From Metopolophium dirhodum (lineage: Eukaryota > Arthropoda > Insecta > Hemiptera > Aphididae): a stretch of DNA of 64,000 nt. The position numbers and the translations under genes are program-made. Every line of letters begins with the position of its first letter. The first letter of the stretch is position 1. Location: positions 4,073,001 to 4,137,000 of the forward strand of contig NC_083565.1 of NCBI RefSeq assembly GCF_019925205.1. Direction: 5' to 3'. Below, piece by piece: positions 12,579 through 26,639 of the stretch. The notes below the pieces were generated by a model. It worked only from the letters and a program-made list of their open reading frames with translations. It had not been told where the DNA came from and searched no databases.

Positions 12579-13845
12579 TATAATATAAAGTCGTTAAACG
12601 TGTTATTGTTTACTAGGTTTTCATTGTGTTTTTAGATTGCATAATATAATATAATAATGGTATGTAACTGGTGCAGTAACGATACTTTTAACATATAATA
12701 TAATATCAATGACTGTCAACATTGAAATAATTAGTAGGTCACGCAATCCCGGGAAAGTTAACGGCTATAATAATTCATAAATAAATTGATTTGTTTTCCT
12801 CGATAGTCAATATACGCATTATAATATTATATATACGCGTAGGTACAATTGTTGAAGAACAAGTATACATATTGTCTATCGAAACCCAAAGGGAATGAGT
12901 TATATATTCAAACCAAGACCATAAAATGTGTTATAAATTTAGAAGTATAATGAGTAATATCGAACGTATCCCTACATGTTGGCATTCGATTTTTATCAGT
13001 TATGATATAATGGATCTGTTAACCAGTATAATATATGTAACCCTAACTGGACATTTTTTTTTTTTTAGCTGTGTCACTGCGGCATGAGTATAGACTCATT
13101 TTAACAACCAAAACACATATAATATAAATCACCAATAAAAAAATTAGGACGAACATATTTTTATACTCCTATATTCCTATATGTTTGATGTTAAATATAA
13201 TTATTTAAAACGGTAGTATATCATACTATATTATTAAATACATTAAACTTAATCTAAAATAGCTATTAAAATAATCGTACGCTAAAAATTTAAATGGACT
13301 AAAAATTAAACAAATATATTCTAAAAATCATAAAATATGCGAAAACGTGTTATTTAAAATTAAAATGAATTAAATAATTTTTTTTTAATACAATTTTAAA
13401 GTATATTGATGAATGATAATAAAAACAGTTTTAAATAAACCTTTATTTATTTCAATATAATATAAAGAACAACATGGATTTTGTTAAATTTAATTTTGAT
13501 ATTATGTAGGTAAATATAAATTCCTTTGCACTATAGTCTATAGCTTAAACAAACGTTCTGCATTTTGCGATTATGTTAACCCCGTCCATGAAAAATCGAA
13601 TAAAACATAGAAATGCATTAAATCTATGGCCTTATTAATAGGTAACTAATTATAGGTATGCGTAATGTATTTTGTTTACTAGATATATACCTATCTAATA
13701 TTATCCTTTACAGCCTTATAGGTTTACTATATATTATATTTATTATGTAATATGTAATATACAATTTACCCCATTGTGTTATACTCTAAGTGTATATTCT
13801 GTTATATGTGTACAATAATCTTTTACTATAACTGTTTGTTTGCAG
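12579..13845. other. Non-coding AT-rich DNA
   Basis: I see no supported gene or element. If the exon at 13846 is real, this stretch is its upstream intron. Confidence 0.5.
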
Positions 13846-14145
13846 GTCTTGATTTTGTATCCTCTGCAAGTGATGCAGTCTCCAAAACGCTATAATATTG
13901 TTCGAGGCCACTACTTATTATGTGTCTGTTTTGAAGTTTAGAAAGTTTTACACCCTGGAGATGAGATAACGTGATGACTGATGATGAGTGTTGTGTCTCG
14001 TAAAACAGCTGTGACTTAATTGAGGGGGCGATGAGTAGATGGCCCCCACCCTTTATGAGGGGACCTTGGAGTTTTTATGTTTATTTCATTGTATCTACTA
14101 TCTATATATAGTAGCATTAAATAAAATAAAAATGAATATGTGGTT
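13846..14145 (+). other. Candidate 3' terminal exon of an unidentified plus-strand gene
   Basis: A strong acceptor (ACTGTTTGTTTGCAG) ends at 13845. With two leading bases completing a codon, the frame reads LDFVSSASDAVSKTL and stops at 13893-13895. About 230 bases of GC-richer sequence follow, then overlapping AATAAA hexamers at 14120-14125 and 14125-14130. This is the expected shape of a last coding exon plus 3' UTR. A second frame (VLILYPLQVMQSPKR..) is also open for 31 codons, so the coding frame is uncertain. I could not find the preceding exon in the 13 kb upstream. It could also be the 3' end of a retrotransposon. Confidence 0.35.
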
Positions 14146-14269
14146 GTTAAAAAAAAATGCATGAAGTTGATTAATGCGAGGGAAAACCCTCCGTATCAAG
14201 AGTTGTGTTGAAAAAAATGTAATTCCACGGTCACCGGTCGATCATCACCCACGGGCCGCAATATAATAT

Positions 14270-16017
14270 GTTAGATTTTAGATTCTGAGTGAAACGATGA
14301 ATGTATTGATTTTACAATGATGTGTGTTTTTTTTTTTATTTTTTTTTTTTTTTATTTTTTTATTTTTGTGTCTGTGTACACGATAAGTAGTCGAAATAAT
14401 GCTTCGATTTTCGACTTCAGTATCTTGTTCGATGGGAAAGTGAATATCGTTGGTGCATTGGGGAGGTCAAAATTTTAATTTCCCAGTAGTTTTCAAAAGC
14501 GATGTGAAAAACAAAAGAAAAATTAAGGAAAAACGGGAATTTTTACGCAAAATCGATTTTTAACAAAATCGATTTTGGTTATTGGTGTAACTCTAAAACA
14601 AATGACCGTAGATGCATGAAATTTTCACTGGTTGTTTATATTTGCATTTTCTATACACAATACAATTTTGAAAATAATTTGACTTTTTTTGAACTGTTTA
14701 CGGACATTGTCAGTTTTCAGTTTTTTTAAATTTTTTTTCTATAAATATCAATAAAATTTTATTTGTTGGGTAAAAAAGCTTGAAAATTTAATAGAAGGCT
14801 CCTAGGTTATTGTTTCAAAGGCAGATGAAAAAAATTAAAAATCCTTAGTCACAGTTTTTTTTTATACACGTTTAAAGTTCAAATCTTGAAAAAATACGGA
14901 AAAATCACGAAAATTTGCAAATTATTTTGAGTTAGAAATTCATAAAAAATTTTCTTTTTAAATCTAAGATTTTAAAATCTAATACAAGATTCCTCATAAG
15001 TTTGTCTAACTTTATCAAAAAAAAAATTTCTACAAGAAAGTCAAATTAAATTTTTATGAGCGTTTTAAATTCATATTTTTACAACATTAGATATTCACTC
15101 GATTTCTCATGTACCGATTTCCTTATTTTCTTGTAATTCAAAAACGAATAACTGTAGATACATGAAAATTTCACTGAATGTTTATATTAGCATTTCCTAT
15201 ACACCATACAATTTTGAAAATATTTTGACACTTTTTGAGCTGTTTACGGGCATTTTCAGTTTTCAATTTTTTTAGTTTTTTTTTTCTATAAATATCAATA
15301 AAGTTTTATCTGTTGGGCCAAAAAGTGTAAAAATTTAATACAAGACTCCTGATATATTTTTACAATAGCAGTTGAAAAATATTGAAAATACATAGGCACA
15401 GTTTTTTTTTATAAGCATTTAAAGATCAAATTTGGACAGAATTTATCAAAATCTCGAAAATTATCAACCATTGTAATTAATAAATTATAAAATGTTCAGT
15501 TTTTATAGCTAAGGATTGAAAATTTAAAACAAGATTCCATGTAAATAGATAATTCGGTTACCAAAAATCTAAAAAATACACTAGCACAGTTTATTTGTAT
15601 AGTCATTTTAAGTTCAAATTTGGACGAAATTACATAAAAACCTAGAATAACTATTTTAGTTATTTTGTTGTGATTGTATAATATTATTCGTGGGCACTTG
15701 AAACTTCTAATTTGTAATATTTTCATCGATATATTATGATGATAGTATCACGGTTTGTTGTTGATGTATAACGCGTTATATGTACCTAATGGATATTGTG
15801 ATATGATTAATTTGGAATTTATTATAGGTCAATTTTTTTTTTAATACCATAGATAATTGTATAATATGTCTTATACCTAGACTGACATATCGTCTCCACT
15901 CAGAATCGTTTTTCTTATACAATGATATATCATTGAATTCAAATTTAATACCATCCATTATACAGTGACCCACTTGTAACCTACAGTACAGCAGAGCGAC
16001 ATCCACTTGCCCACCTT
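14270..16017 (+). repeat. Full-length-looking copy of the aphid interspersed repeat
   Basis: It starts with GATTCTGAGTGAAACGATGA (14281) and an oligo-T stretch, then TTGTGTCTGTGTACACGATA at 14366. It ends with CACTCAGAATCG at 15899 and GCGACATCCACTTGCCCACC at about 15994-16013. The GATTCTGAGTG and CACTCAGAATC words are exact inverted counterparts, though the second is internal to the 3' end. Internal sub-repeats match 2640-5205. It has no coding capacity. Confidence 0.8.
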
Positions 16018-16019
16018 TT

Positions 16020-17200
16020 TATATTTGTTTTGTACTCGAATTTTCACTTTATTGAAGTCTAATTTCTTCTTCAGATGTCCATATGATGACCTATTATATT
16101 GTTTGTTGTTATTATGATATTTAGTTTTATAACTTCCTATATTCATTTTCAGCAACACTTCACTATTGTTTTTCGAAGATTACTAATTAATTATCATCGT
16201 TAGTAGAATCACACACGTTCCGATCGTCATAATTCAGCACACTTGTCACGTAGGTATTTTCTTCGATAGCACGTCATGGTGATTACGTTGACCCCATATA
16301 TTGTTTTGCACAGTGAAAAACAAAACGTCAGTGTTTTGAAATTTTATTTGGAAATTCGATTAAACTGAAAATCTCGCACTTATTTATAGATCGAATTTGA
16401 TGGTTCGGAAATATATTAATATTATATTTAACTGAGAAACATAAGTTATTTCTAATTTGTATACAGATTTTGATTGTGATCCCCGCAGATATTCCGTTAA
16501 ATATTGTATACAAAACGAAACTTACTATTACGCAGCTGCATCAAATCATCGTTTGAAATCGCGTAGTATCGATCGTTTATTATTATACGTCGGACAATGA
16601 TGTTTAACAATTTGTATAATATAATGTAAGTACAGTTTGTAATATATATATATATTATATAGGTACAATATATACAATATAACATAACACTGTATACCTA
16701 ATAACTTACTATGGGTAATACGGAGATAAATAAACACGTCGTAAAATTATTTATTAATTATACCGTGCACAATACGTATAATAATATTATATATACCATT
16801 GTCCATCAAAATGACCATCGACGATTCCTTTTATAGGATTTAAAATTGTAAAGGAGTATTTCATGAGTCGTTACATTATATTAAATTATTAAAACGAAAC
16901 GTGTGTTTATTTAATGAAAACCCAAATAAACCCTTATAATTTTATAAGCAATTAATTAAACAGTTTACGACTGCAGCTATGTGTAGCGGTACACTGTGAT
17001 GGTGAATTATTCATCTACACATCACACTATTTCTTTAATGCGCAGTACCTATATACTATATTAGTAATATATATATTATATACGTATAGTGCCACTAGCA
17101 CTATATAATGTGTTCCTAGCAAGTTTCGTTGTCGTGTTTTTTTCATCGGCCAGATTTATTTGTTTATATAAACTCGTCTTATTATCATTATTGTAGTATA
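16020..17200. other. Non-coding AT-rich DNA
   Basis: I see no supported gene. Open frames here are short, and those near 16500-16740 consist of YIYI-type low-complexity text from TA repeats. Confidence 0.55.
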
Positions 17201-17204
17201 GAGT

Positions 17205-17250
17205 TACTGTAGTAGTAGTAGTAATAGTAGTATAGTTGTTGTAATAGTAT

Positions 17251-17288
<38 letters not shown>

Positions 17289-17918
17289 TTGGTGGTGGTG
17301 GTAGTGGCAGTGGTGGTGACGAGGAGAGCAGGACGAATGTGCGTATAAAAATATAAGGACGATAGGACTGTCGACGGGGAGGAGGAGAAGCAGGGAATTA
17401 TATGCCGCCAGGAGGTTAATGCCACACACTGGACTAGGACATTCACCTCGAAGTGGCTTCGGAAAACACACAAATATATATATAATAATAAATATATAAT
17501 GTGGTTGGAAGTAAACACACACGCACGCACGCACCGCTCACGCACGCACACGCACACGCACGCTCACATCGATCTCGTAGGACGGACACGCATTTATACA
17601 CGTGTTGCATACACACACAGACTCATAATAGACACTGCTGCAAGATCGTGTTGATCGCGATTATAATGGCTTGGCAAATGTGTGTGGAAAATAATAATAA
17701 TAATAATAAAAAAAATAAAAACGAATTATTAACGCCCGTTCGCTAGTTTGCTGTATGTATGTATATACAATATTATATATATATAACGTATATAATATAT
17801 AATAGCAATACTGCTGCTGCTGTTACAGGTTCAACGGTCAGCGATGACCTCAGCAGAAGGTTTGTAAAACTTTACATCACTCGTCCGAACGATTTATAAT
17901 GGACTATCCCTCGAGCCC

Positions 17919-17981
<63 letters not shown>

Positions 17982-18070
17982 TCTGCGTATAGTACTAAGT
18001 ATAATATCTGCGCTCTGTGAAACCGCTTCGCGATAATGACCCGCGGAGATCCGATACGCGCGCGCGCATA
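17205..18070. other. Microsatellite- and GC-rich island, possible promoter or 5' exon region
   Basis: It holds an AGT/GGT trinucleotide run (17208-17320), a GC-rich block (17320-17480), CA/GC-rich dinucleotides (17512-17570), a GTN run and a 58-bp GT microsatellite (17921-17978). A possible small exon at 17829-17859 follows a CTGCTGCTGTTACAG acceptor and contains ATGACCTCAGCAGAAG before GTTTGT. No long frame with real composition is present. Confidence 0.35.
17921..17978. repeat. GT microsatellite
   Basis: An uninterrupted TG dinucleotide run of about 29 units. Confidence 0.97.
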
Positions 18071-18085
18071 CAATATTATATCATA

Positions 18086-18299
18086 CAGGGTGGCCCAACA
18101 TGTTTTCCCGTTATCTCATTTAACCGTCACTGGAAAACCTGCAAGGGGTTGACCTGCCCGCACACTGTACACCCTTAGGCAACACTCTTATCCGCAAGTG
18201 GGCGATTACTGTGTGTTCGCGGAATTTTCGTCGGATATACGTCCTCGAGCGTCACATCGTGCAGGAAGGCAGACGTCGATTTACGAAACGATCACCCTG
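18086..18299. mobile_element. Possible MITE bounded by CAGGGTG / CACCCTG
   Basis: A GC-richer 214-bp segment begins CAGGGTGGCCC after TA and ends ATCACCCTG. The 7-bp ends are exact inverted repeats, but the next bases agree only partly and no clear target duplication is visible. Confidence 0.3.
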
Positions 18300-19504
18300 C
18301 AATTTTATAATGCGTATATATTATAATATAATATTAAATTATAATGTTATAATAAACATATATCTCGCAGTGTGCTAAAAACAGCATTTTTTTCACAACA
18401 AGTTGGTTATGTTTGTCGAATCCCGCAGGTGGTGATCGTTTATTTCGATATAAATGTTTTTATACCTACTGTAACGCCGCCTCTTCTTGATAAAAAGCGT
18501 CGACTTACGACAAGGACCGGGGCCTAATAGCTATAGCCTTGTATGCACGTTAATTTTTTCTGAACGGTTGAATAAAACATTGTTTCCACAAAAATTCTTG
18601 AAAATTGTAAGTTATTACATATTATGTGATTCTAATACTTCATTTTTATATATTGTGCGTATTTTTCATCCATCTTTGTTTTTAAATCGCAATTTACATT
18701 TTCTGACTGAAATTAATAGTCTGAATCAGAATACTATTCTATTAATGGTGATCGTTTTTGATTATAAACATTTAGACTATTCATTTTAGAATTTTGATGA
18801 GCGTGCGCCCTGTAAATGTGTCTCAGTTCAACTCTGCAAGCACCCATAGTATTTATATAGTCGTATTCCCCTCAAAACTTTAACAATATAAACTTAAGTA
18901 CTACATTTTTGAGCTATATAAGATTGTAGCCCTTTTAAAAGTCTAGCGTTATGGACATGCCCATATACCCATCAATGGCCTAAGTGTATCAATTTATGTG
19001 GGGTGATAATATAATTCCTATATTTTTCGGTTTAATAAGCTCGTTATTATAGTAGGTAAGTTATATATTGTTTTTCATCTTAGTTATTAGTGAATTACCT
19101 AATGATTAATGATAAGTGATTCCTTAGTATATTATGGTAACTAGATATTTTATTTTTAGCTACCCGGTGGCTAGTTGGTCAACTGACTTTCGATGTCAAA
19201 TTTTAACATTTTAGTAAACAATGAATTATTTGTTATAAAAAATGATTAAGTATTTAAAGATATTTTCTTAGAAATTAAAATTCATTTCTTATATTATGAG
19301 CTACAAATGATGAAAACAATTAATTTTTTTAAATCTTTCAGGGATGGATATAATTGTTATCAAAATAATAGCTGGGTAGCATGGAAAATAACTACCTAAT
19401 AAAATTAATTGAGTGAGCTCCTCCCGTACTTTGACCGTACTTCGACCACAACGTATACATAGGTACTTTACTTGTGCAGACGTGTAGTGCAAGTCCAAAG
19501 CGAA

Positions 19505-19681
19505 TTATATGTGTTCAGAGTTGCACGAATAATAAACATTATACATATTTATAACATGGATGGTCTCGGCGTAGGAATACTTACCGCGGCAGACGATATT
19601 AATACGTCGATATACCGTGACAGAGAGTGAGAGGAGAGAGAGACGGAAAGACATGCAATTAGTGCAAGGTGCAACTTGCAT
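19505..19681 (-). other. Short ORF overlapping a strong splice donor; possible 5' exon
   Basis: A minus-strand ATG at 19681 opens a 58-codon frame (MQVAPCTNCMSFRLSLLSLS..) that ends at 19505. A strong donor, CCGCG/GTAAGTATTC, sits inside it at 19585/19584, so the frame may be a first exon of about 32 codons. The opposite strand of 19623-19650 is a GA-rich tract. No family is recognised and the frame is short enough to be chance. Confidence 0.2.
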
Positions 19682-22600
19682 ATTTTATGCTGAACGCAGT
19701 AAACAACAAAACGTCTGTATAGGTACCATATAATATATATATATATATCACTTCGGAACGTGTTTGCTATCACGACGGCGCATTCAATTAATCGAGATGA
19801 GTTGCAATATATTATACGTTTTATAATTCATACCGTTGTGCCACTCTGAAGTTGGTAAGAAACCGTTGTTCAAAATGATGTTCAAAGAAAACAATATCTT
19901 TCGTTGACCATCTATATATATATATATTATAATGTATGTATTAATATATATAGTACAGTATATATTATTGTAAAATCTATATACAGACATTATTCGTACA
20001 AAAATAGTAATAAAATAGTAATAATATTATATTATATCTGACGGCGATGATGTTGTTCTATTGATTTATATACATTATTATATTATATACGACGATAATA
20101 ATACAGCTGACTACTGCGCCGTTTTTTTCTATAATATATTTTGTAATAAAATAACAAAACTACCGCAATCTCCCGCAATACGCTTCGATCTCTGTACACC
20201 ACGACTGTTACAAACGGTCCTTTGATATCCATAAAAAAAAATACGTAAACGGAATAAAGCCGTTAGGTAAAAAAAAAACAAAACACAATGAACCTAACCA
20301 AGCCTTTTGTGTGTATAATGAGTAAAACAACGCTGCGGCTCTGTAGTCTGTACACAACGAAGCCACCTACTATAGAAAGAACCCTTTAGAATATGAATTA
20401 TTGTGATTTAGTTGATGTGTATAATATATATGTACCTCTATGTGCATTAGAGTAGGTATACGTATTTTTGTGTCAATATTTTAGCTTTTCGACTGACGTT
20501 TCACATGTGGTTAGTAAATATCCACCCTCCAACCACACATGGAAATATTGGTCTTGACCTCGCCGCCGTCTATACATGGCTAAGGGAGTGCCAACAGAGT
20601 GACATATTCATGCGTATATGTACTCGCTACGCTCTCCCTAAAAATGGTGATTAACGATGCAACGCATCTGAAGTATCGTACCATCAAGTTTTGAACACAT
20701 GGGCGTCGACTGTCGAGGATTTGCAGTTCAATCGTACTTACACACAAGGTGATTTCTTTTATCACTATATATACACTGTACAGTCATTAACTCAGTAAAT
20801 TTAAGTGCATTTGAAAACGTTTGTTTCTACATAAGCCATCATAACAACAAAAGAAATGTATTTTATATTTTAAAAATTTGACAGCGCATACATTTTTGAT
20901 TTTATATTTCTTATTAGCAGAACATTTTTTTGACGACTAATTAGTCCACAGGCGGGTAAATTAAATTATAAACGAATGTTGTCATTTAAAAAGTAAAAAT
21001 TGAAAAACGATAATGATAACGAAATAGAAACAATATAATTTTCAAAATCACAAATTAAGGTAAAAGAATCACGTGTAGGTACATTGTTTTATGTCATATT
21101 ATATCATACAAAAATTCGCAAATAATGTGCAAAAACAAATTGTATAATACTCGATTTCAAAATGTGTGTAATATAATATGGTAAGGTACCTATTTATAGA
21201 AAATGGAATAAGCCAACGTAATAATATTATGATATGAATCTATTACACATAAAATCAAGTATCACGATTCACGAGAAAAACAACCTCGATATTCATATTA
21301 TAGAATATTATATATAGAGGGAGGTGGTTGACCGTATACGCGCGTCGCGTCAGAACTCATTTATATTACTCGAATTCACTAGAATGGAAAAGTAGATGGC
21401 AAGCATGAAAAACAACAGACTGTTATATTATAATACATATATAGTTACAGTGTTAACGAACGAAATAATGCAATGCCACATACTTATTACGGCACAATAA
21501 TGTATAATTATTATTATTATGGAATATAATAATCGTCAAACACATAGGTACTACACTCGTATTGTACATCTGGCAAAATAATTAAACTCGTTTACAACGA
21601 GAAATTCGAAAATTGTAATGCTCGCATGTATATAAATTATAATTATTATATTCTCGAGGCACAGAAAAAAGACAATCATTAGTGTACAATTGATTTTGTA
21701 CAGTCTATAATAATATAATATATTATAATATTATACTGAGTGAGAGTATTTTTGTCGACATTGTCGCGTGTTAATATTGTAAGTACCTACAAAATTGGTT
21801 GGTTTCGAATTTACTTCAGTTTTTGTGGATATATTTTATATTGTTAACCCATGAAGCGTGACATATCTTCGGGAAATCGTATATATTATTATAATAATAG
21901 TATAATATGTAACAGACCGAAAACGATTATTACCCATTCTTTAAAGTTTAAATTGTGTTTTATTAAAATGTATGTAGGTACCTCTTATTCCATACAACAT
22001 TTATATTATTATTATACATTTATACTGTTAAACGGTCTCGATGTTAAGCCTGCGGGCTTAACCACCTGATCATTATATTTTGCTCCCCTCGTAATCTCAC
22101 GAGAAAAAAACCAAATTCAAAACTCCCGAGTCGTGTTCAAAGATTTGACAAACCCATAGAAATCCGAATATTTTTTCAGTGTGTGCGCGCAGACAGACGC
22201 TTTACCTATTATACATATATATGACATTAACATAATCACCTGTCAATATAATTCATTTCATTGTTGAATTATTTATTCTTCAATGACTTAGTTACAAACG
22301 AGTAACGACAATCGTATTTTTCTTCGGCAATCTTCCCTTTTACGTAGCCTTTTGGACCTGTTCTTCTACTTTGTTATTTTTACATTATTCCGTTCACTCA
22401 GCGTGCTCTACATAATATACGTACAATGTACATGTATTGCGGTCCGTTTAATATTACACGACCGCCGTATAAATGCCGTTCCTACTCAACAGTTGTAAAT
22501 CGCATTTGTTTGTTTCACACTCGACTAAACAATAATACCAGTTTTCCTGAATTATCGAATGTCGACAACATCTTGTCGTTTATCACAATGTTTTTTTTTT

Positions 22601-25600
22601 TTAAATTACCAATACATTTGAATTTGAAACTTGTAACTACTCTGTAGTATAAGATACTAATATAGTACCTAAGTCCGTAGACGCAAATATTGTAGGGGTG
22701 CTTTACTGTTATTGATGGTGCTCCACAATACGACATAATCACGAATTCAATGGTATTATTCGATAATTCACCTAATCATAATAATATCCATAGTTATTTT
22801 AAGTTACGTATTAAAATATTTACATTAATTATTTTCATATATAAAACGTACCATTAATTATTATGATTACAATGTACAAATCCCACATCAGTTATACATT
22901 TTCTAATTCCACAATAACATAAAATGCAAACATAATAACATTAACTATGTTTTGACGAGCTTCTGTTTACAATTTTTAGGACGACTCACATACAGACTGA
23001 ATTCACTAGGTACATTAGGACTTTTAAGCGACGTTGTCAATTGTAATTTTTCATTTCTTTGTATAGAGAGTATTGAAAGTTTTCTACAATACTTACGAGT
23101 GGTTATTTTACAGCACACTTCCACCTACACAATAAATATAATTGTATGTTGAAGAAAACACACAAACCGTGACAATGATGAAATCTATTAAAAATATTAT
23201 AACTACAACTATGGAAAAATAAGATTTTGATCATGTTGAGTATTTCTATAGTAAAATTATTACAAAAAGCTTTAATGAACTATATTATAAGAAATAAGGA
23301 TACAATGTGGTATCTTGGTATCTAAAAATATCTGGCAACCAGTACTTAGGAAAAAAATGTTAAGGTAAAGTAATGATAATATTTTGATTTATACAATTTG
23401 ACGAATTATTAATATTTTTTATAATAAACTAAATTTTTGAACTAAGTATAATATGTCAATAAATCTTATTTTTTAATGATAATTGTATTGAGTTTTTGCT
23501 ACCAACTTAACTAAAAATAATACAACACCACTCACCAATAATATTTATCGACAAATTCATCACCAATATCGAATGTGTTAAACTAATTAATTATTATTAC
23601 TGTTTTGTGATCAGTAACAAATCGATACGGCAATGTGCCAAGGTTGCATGAAAGTTATGTATGAAAGTAGGATTGGAGGTAAAATATTCGCAGTTGTGTT
23701 ATTCATAAAGGTGTTGCCGATAAGGACCATTCGCAATCGTATTCTACCTATATTATTATTGTTATACCATTACATTGTATTTTATATCTGGAAAACATGC
23801 AATTTGAATTAAAAAACTTTTCACCCACTCCTCCCGAAAATACGCCAGTACGTCACTATAAACGATAACGATAATATGGCATGCGTAGTGCAGATAGCAC
23901 AATACTATGGAGTGTGCCTTAAGCAGTTAAGCGCCCTTTAATTTAATTTAATTATAATTTTTAGTCGATTTTTGTGAAAATATTTAGTATAGTATTCTAT
24001 ATAGATCAGTTTTATAGTGAGTGTACAAGCTAAAAGTAATGTATAATAGGTATATCTGACTAATGATTATCGTGAAATACGTCTTTGATGTTTTCGTTTC
24101 AAAACATTATAATTTATAATCAATAAATATTAGAAATGCGTTATTATTTCGTTTTGCATGCGTAAACACTTTACTTATACTACGTGTACAAGGTGTTAAA
24201 CGTATTTACCTACCCACGTGCTTTTGATAATACTAAAGTAAAAAATTATTTATAATCGTATTTACCTATGTAGATAAAACAAAAGTGTAGTGAAATAGTA
24301 TTTTTAAATTGTTATCAGTTATAACAATTACTATTATTATACGATATTTATTATTATAACTTATAAGCTGCTTTATATCGGACTCGTAATATACAAGTGA
24401 TAACAATAATAATAATGCTTTCGTGTAGGATAGGATTCCTATACGTTTAGTTTTTTTTAGTTAATCGGTATTAATGTTTTTTTAATTGAGGTGGTTCAAG
24501 TTTATATTTTACTATAAATAATTTATCAAACATATCATGTCTTATTCGATCAAGGTTGATTACTCTTATTTTAATGGCACTGGGAAACCTACATACACTT
24601 ACTCAATACTTGTTCAGAAAAACCGTTTCTATTATGTGTTGGAATTACTTATAGTGAGTAGTGACTATACTTAAAAGTTAACTATTCAATACATGTATTA
24701 TGTAAATTAGATTAATTTTATGATTAAATTTCAACAAAATGCACTTAATTAGTAGCTGGTCAAACCATAGACCACTGGGTAAAAAAACTATAAAATATAA
24801 AATATGTGCGTATTAGGTTAACAATTTAACATATTATTATAATTCCCACCTAACCTAACCCAATCTAACCGGTTGACATGGTTTAATTAGTTTGATAAAT
24901 ATTGTGTGATGCCCAGATTTATCTACAGCAACCAAATAAATTATTAGTACTTAAATGATTATTCTGTCCAACTGTGAGATATTCCCAAAATTAATTGTGA
25001 CTATAAAATATTGCGTAGCTTCTCGAAAAGATTTCAACGAGTCGTGTTAATAAAAAAACTTCCTAAGGTGGAGGACTAGAACGCCCCAAGGACCGAGGTC
25101 TTGTGACTTGTGTCTTTCGTCTTTCCCAATAACAATATATTCATTACTATTTTTTTTTGGGGGGGGGGGGGGGAATTACCCTTTTTTACCGCTGAAGTTG
25201 ACATAACTCATTTTCTGATCTGGACGCTGATAGCGAGTATCGGTTCTCAGAAATTCTCGTAAATATTTACGTTGCGTTCAATTTGGCAGTCTTCGTGTTT
25301 TTTTTTTTTTATTAAACAGCTATTATAGGTAACTGGGTTTTTCATGTTTGTAAACACACAAAGTTTGGTGGCAATAAATAATATAACAAACACAATGGGA
25401 AGAATTTAATCGTAGAACGAAAATAAAAAACTAGTCAACCGCCGAGGAGTTACTGGACACGTCTTTTGCATAATATTATATTATAATGTTAAACATTGAT
25501 TTTCGTATGCGTATATATTATAAATGTGTATGCATATAATTACACTGCATCACGGGTTATTAATGGCGTGTTTATAAAGGATTATTTATGCAATCGTAAT

Positions 25601-26565
25601 ATAATTCTAGTACTATTAATACCGATTAATAAACATTATTTTTTTTATCAACAAACAAAAGAATCCGGTAATATTATTATAATAACTAATACCATGTGTT
25701 GTACAACAGGTAAATAGATAGTAGATACCAGTTTGTAAACAAAAATACACGATTATATTATGCGATGTAATAATACTTTAGAGTATAGGTAGATCAAGAA
25801 TAATTAAAAACTTTAAACGACGAATTAGTATTGTTCTTTGTTATAAAGAATTTTACTTCGCGGTGATTATTTTTATTTACTAAATCTGAATAATAACATC
25901 TTCGCACATAATATTCTCGTTTCATATAATATTATTATGCACTGTTATTTATATTATTTAATATTTTTATATCATGTATGTCCATTAAATATTAAATATA
26001 CGATAAATCGAACGTTCAATAATAATACAATAGTGTTATGTATATAATATAAACGGAGGAGTAGTGTTTTTCTCGAAACATCCACAGGTGTGCAAGAGAG
26101 ATGACAGGTCGTGTAAAACCTCGATGTCACTGTATGATGTGTACAATAATATTTACAACATGACCCCATCTATATAATAACAATAATATATTATTCCTCC
26201 GTGACCCGGATTGGAGACATAAATTCAAATTCTCATCGCACATGGGGAACTATAATAATAATAGTTAATACTTAAAAAACGGCATCGGTTTTGAGGATTA
26301 AAATATAATATAATATCGTATTAAATAATATTATTATATTATAGCCGATGTTTCGTCTTTACTGCAAGGTTATACAATACATAATATAATAATATGTATG
26401 CGAGTACGGTATTTATAATAATAACATGATATATTATGTGTAATAGGCATAATAATAATATTATATATTATATTATAATAGTATAATATGGCCGTTGCCG
26501 CGGTACACAATGGTATTGATTAATGGCCGGGCGATTCGTAAAAAGAAAAAGTAATAATAATGATG

Positions 26566-26584
26566 GTAGTAATAGTAATAATAG

Positions 26585-26617
<33 letters not shown>

Positions 26618-26620
26618 AAC
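26566..26620. repeat. AAT/AGT trinucleotide microsatellite
   Basis: Interrupted AGTAATAAT units grade into a pure AAT run just before 26620. Confidence 0.85.
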
Positions 26621-26639
26621 GAAAAAAAAACGGAGGTAG

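Noticed and set aside
17204..17557. 117- and 94-residue minus-strand frames with long T or Y runs
   Set aside because: They are translations of the AGT/GGT trinucleotide run; composition is entirely low-complexity.
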